From contig NC_067492.1 in the NCBI RefSeq assembly GCF_947179515.1, positions 13,289,513 through 13,353,512 of the forward strand: 64,000 nucleotides of DNA, in the 5' to 3' direction. Numbering within the stretch: the stretch's first letter is position 1; each line of letters starts with the position of its first letter. Under the pieces are notes generated by a model. It ran no database searches, had not been told where the DNA came from, and saw only the letters and a program-made list of their open reading frames with translations. Below, in pieces: positions 56,640 through 64,000 of this stretch. The translations under genes and the position numbers were made by a program. Source of the stretch: Apodemus sylvaticus (lineage: Eukaryota > Chordata > Mammalia > Rodentia > Muridae).

Positions 56640-56995
56640 GTCTGTCATGGGTTATCTGGTTAAGCTATCTGAGGTGAAAAGACCCATCTTAACTGCTGGC
56701 AGAACCATCCCATGGCTTGTGGCTCCTGGGATGACTATAAACGAAAAAGCAGCTGCACACAGGCACTTTCTCTCTGCTTCCTGGCTGCAGATGCAGGGTG
56801 ACTGGATAGATACCTCAAACTCCATGTTACCATGAGTTCTCATGTGTTACTATCTGTAGGCTTAAACTATGAACCAAAACAAAACCTCCCATACATGGGC
56901 TGTTGTTGGCTTGTTGCCTGTGTGCTGCTCTGTTTTGGTTGTCTTATTTTTTATTTTATTATTTTATTTTATTTTTAATAATCACAGCAAGAGGA
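56640..56995 (+). mobile_element. L1 (Lx-type) 3'-UTR fragment
   Basis: 'gaaccatcccatggcttgtg', 'ctctctgcttcctggctgca' and 'aactatgaaccaaaacaaaa' match the AATAAA-bearing strand. A (TTTTA)n run at 56946-56979 interrupts it before 'aatcacagcaagagg'. Confidence 0.55.
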
Positions 56996-57759
56996 GGAAA
57001 GTGCAATATCAATACCTGGCATGTATTCTGGAACCTCCGTGTTTTTGTGAACGGTGGGATTACATGCCTTATATCCTTCCCTCCACTTAGGATCTGCCCT
57101 GGAATTCTTCAATGCTGTTTCACAGTCCAAAGCTCCCCCTTTCACTTCCTAAAACAAAATTTGTTCCACATCTGGTCTTGCATGCTTGAATTTCGTTTGT
57201 GGCCTATAGCACATAGGACCTTAAAAGTATGACAGGTCCAATCTTCTAGGTGTGTATTTTCTAGTGGATCAAAGCACTGCTCTTTGGGTTGTGTGAGGAG
57301 AGCAACTGGCCATGCCACATAGTGACACATGAAAGAAGAAGACTGTCATGAGAGAGCCTCTGAAGCAGGGAGGGCAACTGGAAAGGAGAGTTGTGGAAGA
57401 AGGGACCAGTAAGTTCCCTGAAAACCAAAAAAGGTTTGCAGTCAGGAGACGCTCTAAGAACACAAGTGCTACCGGGGACCAATAGACTGAAGTTGGGAAC
57501 ATGTTTATTTCTAACCCATGACAGATTTTGGAAACATGAGCAGAGAAGGCAAACACCTGTATTCCCAAGTCTCACCTCTAATTAAGGCCCTAAGAACCAA
57601 GATTGGGGATGGGGGCAGAGTATCTTATGGTGGATGGGGAAAATCTACATAGATTGAGGTGCCCCCCAACCTAGCCTTGGAAACGCACTAGCTTTAGCCA
57701 GAGATCAAAGATGTGTTGACAGCCCTCCCCTGCCGTGGAACAAGTAGTTCAAATATCTT
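56996..57759. other. Unique sequence
   Basis: About 760 bp. Nothing recognised. Confidence 0.4.
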
Positions 57760-58350
57760 TAAGGCACAGCAAGGGAGTCTTTGCACTTTCCAGAATTCCC
57801 ACATCATTCTCTTTCCTTCTGAATAAACAGCTGGCAGGCACGCCATGGATTTAGCCGAAATGACTGCTCCTCATTTTCTTTTTAAATCTATACGGTTGTT
57901 GTATATTGAGATCCGGGCTGGTGCCAACTGCTTGGCCACACGTCTGCTTTTCATTTAGGCACTGAGTTCTTTTGGGGTAGCCGGCTTCGGAGGCCGGGTT
58001 TAATGCAGGTCCCTAATTGCGAAGTGGGATAAGGTTGGTGCTGACTGCAGGGTTTTTGGTTTCAGAGTTGAGACAAGTAGCTTGGAGGAAGGGAGAAGGG
58101 CCTCTCTCTGGGTTCCTTTCCTCTTGCTAGATTTCTTTTTTATATTCAACTTTATTTTTAATTGAGTGCATAAAACAGCTATAAAACAGCCATTTAGATG
58201 GTGTGGCTGGTCAGCTCATGGCTTTAAATATGTCTCCCCTCAATGTTGAAATGTCTCCTTCCATTTATTTTTCTCCGAGACCCACATGGGCTATATTTCT
58301 TAATTTTAAACGACCCAGTTCTGTGGTCCACAACATGGCCTTATTGTTTA
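57760..58350. promoter_or_regulatory. Candidate conserved non-coding element
   Basis: Repeat-free. Nine CpGs lie in 57839-58022, next to AT cores such as CTAATTGC (58013-58020) and 'ctttttaaatctatacgg'. A small CCGGC/GCCGG dyad sits at 57981-57997. Confidence 0.45.
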
Positions 58351-58598
58351 AGACCACTTTGAGATTCATTTTTTTACTATGGGACCCGGGCTGGTAGTCC
58401 AGTCTCTACCTTAGGTACTGGGATGCTCGTAGTATAGGGATGAGGACACGGGATCTCAGGTAATCTCAGTCATTTCAGGGCATTGTAAATGACTCTGGGT
58501 TGTTAAGTGTAGAAGGGGACCATATAGCTTCACAGTTGCATTGCATTGAGTATCCCCCAAAAGTATGCTTTCATCCCTTTAAACAAGCATCAAATATT

Positions 58599-58855
58599 TG
58601 GGGTTGGAGAGATGGCTCAGGAGTTAAGAGCACTTTCTACTCTTGCAGAGTTTGTTCCCTGGACCCATGTTGGGCAACTTAGAATGGCCTATAATTCTAC
58701 CTATAAGATGCCCTCCTTCTGGCATCCATAGGCACTGCTGTCATGAGCACATACACATGTATACACACACACATACACACACACACACACACACATACAC
58801 ATGAGTTTGGGGGAGAGAGACACAATTAAAGATAAAATAATTTTTTTTTAAAAAG
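58599..58855 (+). mobile_element. B3-type SINE with (CA)n tail
   Basis: 'ggggttggagagatggctca', 'ggagttaagagcactttct' and 'ccctccttctggcatccata' match B3. The tail holds CA/CATA repeats at 58757-58803. Confidence 0.85.
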
Positions 58856-59040
58856 TCAGTAATTCAATGCAAAGAACACTGAAGAGGGAGCTTCCTACAT
58901 AATTATGCTGAGTCCTGGGTCCCTTCCTGAAGCCTACAATGTTTTAGAGGGAAACTGCACATTCCTAAGATTTTGTAGCCATCACTCCCCTCTGGAAAGG
59001 ATTCAATTTAATGTTTTCACATCAAAGATGTTAAGGAAGT

Positions 59041-59150
59041 TGAACATGATACTGATGTATTCACTCCCAGCATTCAGCAGGTAGAGGCTAAGGGGGATTG
59101 CTGCCAGTCAGAGAGCCAGCCCAGCCCATCGCAACAAGCCATGGAAACAG
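59041..59150 (+). mobile_element. B1-like fragment, degenerate
   Basis: 'tcactcccagcattcagcag', 'gtagaggctaagggggattg' and 'gagccagcccagcccatc' resemble a diverged B1. Confidence 0.45.
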
Positions 59151-59154
59151 CTGT

Positions 59155-59247
59155 GAGTGTGTGAGCGTAGCTCAGTTGTGAAAGAGTGTTTGTCTACTAG
59201 ACACAGCTCTCTGGGTTCAGTGTTAATCATCCTATAAACTGATCATG
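59155..59247 (+). mobile_element. ID-like head of a B4-type SINE
   Basis: 'gagcgtagctcagttgtgaa', 'agagtgtttgtctactagac' and 'tctctgggttcag' match the ID/tRNA-derived region. The matching B1-like half appears at 59389, after the telomeric array. Confidence 0.65.
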
Positions 59248-59384
59248 CTAACCCTAACCCTAACCCTAACCTTTACCCTAACCCTAACCCTAACCCTAAC
59301 CCTAACCCTAATCAAAACCCTAACCCTAACCCTAACCCTAACCCTAACCTTTACCCTAACACTAACCCTAACCTTTACCTTAAC
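59248..59384 (+). repeat. Interstitial telomeric repeat array (CCCTAA)n
   Basis: About 137 bp, roughly 23 hexamers, mostly CCCTAA on the plus strand. Three units read TTTACC instead of CTAACC (near 59271, 59350 and 59374) and one variant reads TCAAAACC (near 59312). It sits between the ID-like and B1-like halves of a B4-type SINE, flanked by CATGC on both sides. Confidence 0.97.
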
Positions 59385-59388
59385 ATGC

Positions 59389-59520
59389 ATGCATGCATTC
59401 CTAGCACTTGGAGAGGAAGGTAGGAGTCTCAGAGGTTTCAGGCCATCCTTGCCTATATATAAGTTTGAGGCTAGCCTGGGCTATGTGAGATCCTATCCAA
59501 AAACCAGTGAACCATCAGGC
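59389..59520 (+). mobile_element. B1-like tail of the interrupted B4-type SINE
   Basis: 'cattcctagcacttggagag', 'gtttcaggccatccttgcc' and 'gaggctagcctgggctatgt' are a plus-strand B1-like half. Confidence 0.75.
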
Positions 59521-59595
59521 AAACAAATAAAATAAGATAAAACAAATTAAAAAATAAAATCCAAGTAATTATTCAAACACAAAAGATTGTAACAA

Positions 59596-59628
59596 CAATG
59601 ACAACAACAACAACAACAACAACAACTC
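59596..59628 (+). repeat. (AAC)n
   Basis: About ten AAC units in the A-rich region after the SINE. Confidence 0.93.
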
Positions 59629-59825
59629 CCCCCACCTTAAGTACCTTTTGGGAAACTAGAAAGGGTTGTGGTAGTGGAATTTTCCAGTGTTCTGTTTTAG
59701 TTTATAGCTAGAAAAGGAGAGAGTGAATGAGGCTGAGTGGTGGGAGCTGGGTTGGAGCAGGCTGGGCTGGGGTAGAGTTTGAGGAAGAAATCAGAACACA
59801 TTCCAGTCCCCCTGAGAGGAGAGAG

Positions 59826-59827
<2 letters not shown>
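59629..59827. other. Unique sequence
   Basis: Nothing recognised. Confidence 0.4.

Positions 59828-59859
<32 letters not shown>
59828..59859 (+). repeat. (CA)n
   Basis: About 16 CA units. Confidence 0.97.
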
Positions 59860-59860
<1 letters not shown>

Positions 59861-59948
59861 GATTCTCTTGTATAGAATTGTATAGAAGTGTTGTCTCTTC
59901 TCCATTCATCTGTTGATAAACATCTCCTAGGTTACAAGAAAGACTCTG

Positions 59949-60008
59949 TAAATAAATACTCAGATAAATAAATAAATAAATAAATAATAAATAAAAAATA
60001 AAAACAAA
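59949..60008 (+). repeat. (AAAT)n/A-rich
   Basis: AAAT units with AATA and AAAAAT variants. Confidence 0.94.
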
Positions 60009-60221
60009 TCAGTGAATGAAGAAATAGTTTTGAGCTCATTTTAAACTTTCTTTTGAGGGAATGCAGGACTCACTCAATGCTCATAGCAAAGAGGCTTCCA
60101 TGGTCAGAAATGATTCTGTGCTAGAAATGAATTAGTGGGCACAGACGGGAGCTTGTCACAGTGTTATAGTGATGAGCACTGAGCAGGTTATCAGGACAAG
60201 ACGGATAAAAGATATTATTGA

Positions 60222-60476
60222 CAGGGTTGAGGAGATGGTCCGCGGATAAACCACTTGTTGGTAAGCATAAGAAAGCAGATTCAGAAACCACGTAACGTTG
60301 GATGTGATAGTGTGCACATGTGATTCCAGGTCTTCTGTGTTCAAGGCAGAGACAGGAAGATTCCTAGAAGCTGGGAGGCAATCTCTCCTGATGTTGGTTG
60401 TGATGGTGAGGAAGAGAACCTGTCTCCAACAAGGCAAATGCAAAAGCCATGCAATGACACCTGAGCTTGTCCTCTG

Positions 60477-60512
<36 letters not shown>
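60222..60512 (+). mobile_element. B4/RSINE1-type SINE with (CA)n tail
   Basis: 'gggttgaggagatggtccgc', 'gtgatagtgtgcacatgtga', 'agagacaggaagattcctag' and 'cctgagcttgtcctctgatc' follow B4/RSINE1. (CA)n at 60481-60511. Confidence 0.75.
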
Positions 60513-60513
<1 letters not shown>

Positions 60514-61389
60514 TGGAGAGAGAGAAAGGAAGGGCAATTAAAAGAGTAGATAGATTAATGAGTCTTAGGGATGAAAAGAGGAAAGGGAAGAGCAAGCTAG
60601 GATGACACTGTGAGTCTTGCATGGATCGTGAGGTTGATGGCGGACTTTGGAAGGAAACAGGAGGCTTGCAAAGGACAGCCAAGAGTATTGTTAGGAACAA
60701 GGGACCGAGGACAAGAGGAGCAAACTACCATGATGTGAGCCACTGAAGGAGCTGGATATCTAAGGATTGGGATGCTGGTTGTCAGGGAGACACTGCTCAT
60801 GATGTCACACTCTGATGACTGCTATTAATGAAGTGTAATTAGCAATGTGGACAGAACACAAGGACAAAGGGACAGGCATTCCCTAAGCCATCAGAAATCG
60901 ACTCATTCTCATACAATCTGTATGCCAGCATTCTTTTCTTTTCTTTCTTTCCCTTTTTAAAAAGTGATTTCTTTTCTCTCTTTTGTTTTATGTAGTTCTT
61001 TTGCTGTGTATTTTGCCCTTTAGGACAACGATCTCAAACTTATGGAGGTCGGGGGAGCAAAAAGGAAGGGAAGACATAACTGTTTCCCCCTCCCCCTCTG
61101 AATTTCCAGTCTACTCCAAGAGCAAATCTGGTGTAAGGGAAATAATTTTAGAAAATAAAAGTCACCTAGAGTGGGGCTTAGAGGGAATCTGGGAAGAAGA
61201 GGCATGGGAGGGGGCAGGGTTTGGATGCAGTTTTAACTGCAGGGTGATCCAAAACAGTTACATTTTGAAAAGCCTGACAAAACCAAGTGAGAAGGAGAAC
61301 AGGCTTTTCAGCTCCTCTAACCCCGGACAGCTGGCCCCCTGCCAACGTCAATATTAGCCAAAGAAGCTTGGCCCCCATTCAGGCTGATC
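60513..61389. other. Unique sequence
   Basis: About 880 bp. Frames of 60-124 codons around 60983-61357 lack support. Confidence 0.4.
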
Positions 61390-61700
61390 AAATGTGACTT
61401 AGGAGGATGCGCGGACCCAGGCTTAGAAAACGACGCACACGCGCTCCGTGAGTCAGGATAATAATTACAGGCTTTAATAAACGCAAACACGGTGATAACA
61501 GCTTTACATAGTCGGGGCTGCCGATGCCAAGACCCGACAGTCACCAATTTGGGATTTTAGCCATAACCAAGGAGCCCACTGGTACATTCTCTCCGCATCA
61601 CGAGCCTCCTCTCTCTGCCAGTACTCTATAACCTAGCAACCCCAACCAGTCGGTTGGCCTCGGTTCCATCCAGGATCCAGATTTGGCTCCTGATGTGCCC
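61390..61700. promoter_or_regulatory. CpG-rich patch, CNE, promoter or LTR
   Basis: About 16 CpGs in 61400-61660. 'ggataataattacaggcttt' gives AT cores. On the minus strand TTTATTAAAG followed by a CG-rich stretch could be the poly(A) signal region of a decayed LTR. I cannot decide among these. Confidence 0.3.
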
Positions 61701-61872
61701 TACTGCCTGGGCATGGCTCACAGTACTCTGCTCTGCATGGCCTCCCTTTTAAACTCACTATTGCAAATCCCAACGTTAGGTTTCAGAGTTAGGAATGAGA
61801 GGGGCCTGCCTTCCCTCCCTTCCTTCTGGCAGATCTGAACTCTTAGTATTATCAGAGAATAGGTCCATGTGG

Positions 61873-61877
<5 letters not shown>

Positions 61878-61927
<50 letters not shown>
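61878..61927 (+). repeat. (CA)n
   Basis: About 25 uninterrupted CA units. Confidence 0.98.
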
Positions 61928-61929
<2 letters not shown>

Positions 61930-62204
61930 GCTCTTTGCCCCAACTCATTCAGAATTGCCTAAGATGTACAGTGGAATAGACAGACACATGTCACTTGAAA
62001 ACCCGAGTCAATCCCTTAAGCTTCTGTTCCGTAGCTTTCCTAGTCACTCGTTACCCAAAGGTGAGCCTGTTTCCATTTTCTGAGTCTACAATCCTCACTT
62101 ATAAATTAGCCTCAGAATGTGGAACGCTTACTGACATTGTCAAGGTGGAGGAAAGGGGAGTAGGAGAGTTCTGTGGCAGTGCTGTGAAGCAATAGATGTT
62201 CAAC
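61928..62204. other. Unique sequence
   Basis: Nothing recognised. Confidence 0.4.
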
Positions 62205-62375
62205 TAATCATAGCTAACTGTGCTCTGGCCGTGTGCCAGCCTCTGTGCTTATCAATTTATGTGCAGTGCTTTTAAAGCAGTTATTGCTCTCATTGTTTTC
62301 CCTTGGGAACGTTCTTACTATGTTTACCATCTTAACCTGAGGAAACTCCAAGAGAAATATCTCAAGGTCATTATA
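62205..62375 (-). mobile_element. MIR SINE, reverse orientation
   Basis: 'gtgtgccagcctctgtgctt', 'accatcttaacctgaggaaa' and 'aatatctcaaggtcattata' follow the reverse MIR. Confidence 0.65.
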
Positions 62376-63187
62376 GGTACTCCATAAATACTTGAGAAAC
62401 GAATGAGCAGTTTTATCTTTTTTCTTCTAGGGACTCTTGGTATATTCAGTACTGAGATTACCTCTTCTATCATACAGGGAAACTGAGGCAAAGGCAGTCT
62501 GTGTCAGAGTGCAGGGTCATATGCAAACTCCACACTGGAATGGGCTCTGGATGTGCTCTGGTGGTGGAGGGAGCAATCTGCACAGCCTCCTTGATCTTCT
62601 TTCTCTGCCCAGAACCAGCATCCATGTTGTCCTTGGGGCAAGCCGTGTCAGGGTCAGGCTACAGCTAAGACAGAGTAAAAATTTCGGCCTATGAGAGCAA
62701 GTCTCATGTCTCATGCTATCCCAGGACAGAATCCTTGGACACCAAAGCTTCTAGGCGGCCAGCCAAGGAAGTTGTGGGTCTCTTGGCAGCCCAGCTTGTG
62801 GCCAGGGAATTGTTCATGAGAGGAAGTCTTTCCTCCATCCTCTCTGGGACCAATGCAGGTGCAGGCTCTTGGCCAAGGGTCTCTGGAAGGGGAGAAGGAG
62901 AGGAAAGAGACAGGGAGGAGGAAACCCTCTGATCCTGTTGTGTTCGGGAGAGATAGATCACATGGGTGTTGTTCTGTTGTGCAACTACAGAACTATGCAG
63001 AGATGACCTTCACAAGGGTCAAGGGTCTCTGTTTTTGGGGGGAAAAGAGTGTTGTCATCTTCTCAAAGAAGAGTATCTCTGTTCTCCTGGAGAGCAATCA
63101 GGAGCTGTATGCTATGTGGTTCATGCAGGCTTCTCTGTCCTCTTAGCAACACTAGAAAGTGATATGAGCTAACAAGAAGACAAAAAA
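62376..63187. other. Unique sequence
   Basis: About 810 bp with no recognised gene or repeat. Confidence 0.4.
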
Positions 63188-63470
63188 TAGGGCTGCCTGG
63201 ATGGTTCAGAGGAAAAGGTGCTTGCAGGCAAGCCTGGTGACTCGAGTTAGACTCCTAGAGCCCACATAAGAGGCAGCTACATTAGCTGTCACAAGTGCTT
63301 GTAACCTTAGAACACCTCTATAGGAAGAAAGGAGGCTGAGAAACGAGAATTCCCCAGAAGGCATAGGCCAGCTAGCATGGTGTACATAGCAGTAAATCAG
63401 AAACCCTGTCTCAAGCAAGCAGAAACTGAGGAGCAACATCTGAGGTTTTCTTTTAACCTCTAAAGAAGCA
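63188..63470 (+). mobile_element. B4/RSINE1-type SINE
   Basis: 'agggctgcctggatggttca', 'ggtgcttgcaggcaagcctg', 'gaaaccctgtctcaagcaag' and 'caacatctgaggttttc' follow B4/RSINE1. Confidence 0.8.
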
Positions 63471-63480
63471 TGGCATGGGC

Positions 63481-63484
<4 letters not shown>

Positions 63485-63554
<70 letters not shown>

Positions 63555-63571
63555 GTGTGTGTGTGTGTGTA
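63485..63571 (+). repeat. (TC)n-(GT)n
   Basis: About 33 TC units with one TTTC break, then about nine GT units. Confidence 0.98.
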
Positions 63572-63671
63572 TTTGCAAACTCTTACTCATCCTTCCAAGG
63601 GTTTCTTAGACATTAACACCCCTAGGATATCTTCTTTTGTCATTGTTTCTTATCCTCTTGTATTAATGTTT

Positions 63672-63725
63672 GCACATTATATATGTATATACAATATATA
63701 TTGTATATATAGTATATTCAACTCC

Positions 63726-63783
<58 letters not shown>

Positions 63784-63895
63784 TGGGTTGAAGCAAAGGT
63801 TATAATATATATTTATATATACACATATCTGTATATATTTACACACACATACATACACACATATATATCTTATATATTATATGCACATACACATG
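63672..63895. repeat. (TA)n and (CATA)n AT-rich array
   Basis: A near-pure TA run at 63729-63781, with ATATGTA and CACATA units on both sides. The TA run is self-complementary and could extrude as a cruciform. Confidence 0.96.
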
Positions 63896-64000
63896 AATCA
63901 CCCCTAATTTTCCAGCTTTGTTTTCACATCTCTTTTCCTTCTAGAAATTTTTATCATAGACAAATTGCCAAGCCTGCCCACCATACAGTTTATACATCTG
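63896..64000. other. Unique sequence to window end
   Basis: Nothing recognised. Confidence 0.4.

Noticed and set aside
59155..59235. tRNA gene
   Set aside because: The tRNA-like part is the ID/B4 SINE head and lacks a complete cloverleaf. The B2/B3 heads elsewhere were rejected for the same reason.

Overview
This window reads as a stretch of mammalian, and specifically muroid rodent, nuclear DNA. No intact protein-coding gene, rRNA or tRNA gene is visible. The rodent call rests on repeat content: B1, B2/B3-type, ID-type and B4/RSINE1-type SINEs, Lx-type and other L1 3' ends, two URR1-like hAT elements, and very long (CA)n, (GA)n, (TCTA)n and (TTTC)n arrays. Older mammalian repeats (MIR, L2, a hAT MER-type element) lie underneath. 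I see no fresh, near-consensus SINE that would separate mouse from rat or another muroid. A 200-base run of N at 22704-22903 marks an assembly gap.

Layout. 1-15.6 kb: a degenerate GATA array, scattered old SINE/L1/MIR pieces, a GA tract, and a repeat-free block at 12.1-12.5 kb that looks like a conserved non-coding element (CNE). 15.6-26 kb: a second CNE-like block (16.45-16.64 kb), two hAT/L1 patches, a CpG-bearing segment (19.5-20.3 kb), a G-rich tract, compound microsatellites, the gap, and a 500-bp polypurine tract. 26-36 kb: an L1 nested in a B1, MIRs, an LTR on the minus strand, a possible octamer/AP-1 element at 30.7 kb, a URR1, a CpG-rich promoter-like segment (33.1-33.8 kb), and a 650-bp TG array. 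36-46 kb: long unique stretches with CNE-like blocks at 38.2-38.9, 40.1-40.7 and 44.8-45.3 kb. 46-52.8 kb: two L1 insertions with 5' inversion, one inside an LTR at its TATA box, then a TTTC/TTCC array. 53.1-54.3 kb: the strongest CNE-like block. 54-64 kb: SINEs, a second URR1, another CNE-like block (57.8-58.3 kb), an interstitial telomeric array inside a B4-type SINE, a CpG-rich patch (61.4-61.7 kb) and AT/TC microsatellites.

How it fits together. The mixture of a gene desert with repeat-free, AT-rich, CpG-retaining blocks dense in homeodomain-type TAATT motifs is typical of the surroundings or introns of a developmental regulator. Which gene it serves cannot be told from this window. The CNE calls are inference from composition and absence of repeats; no alignment was possible. 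All long open frames examined are either microsatellite translations or uncorroborated chance frames. Repeat family names come from memory of consensus sequences, and boundaries are generally good to about 10-20 bases.
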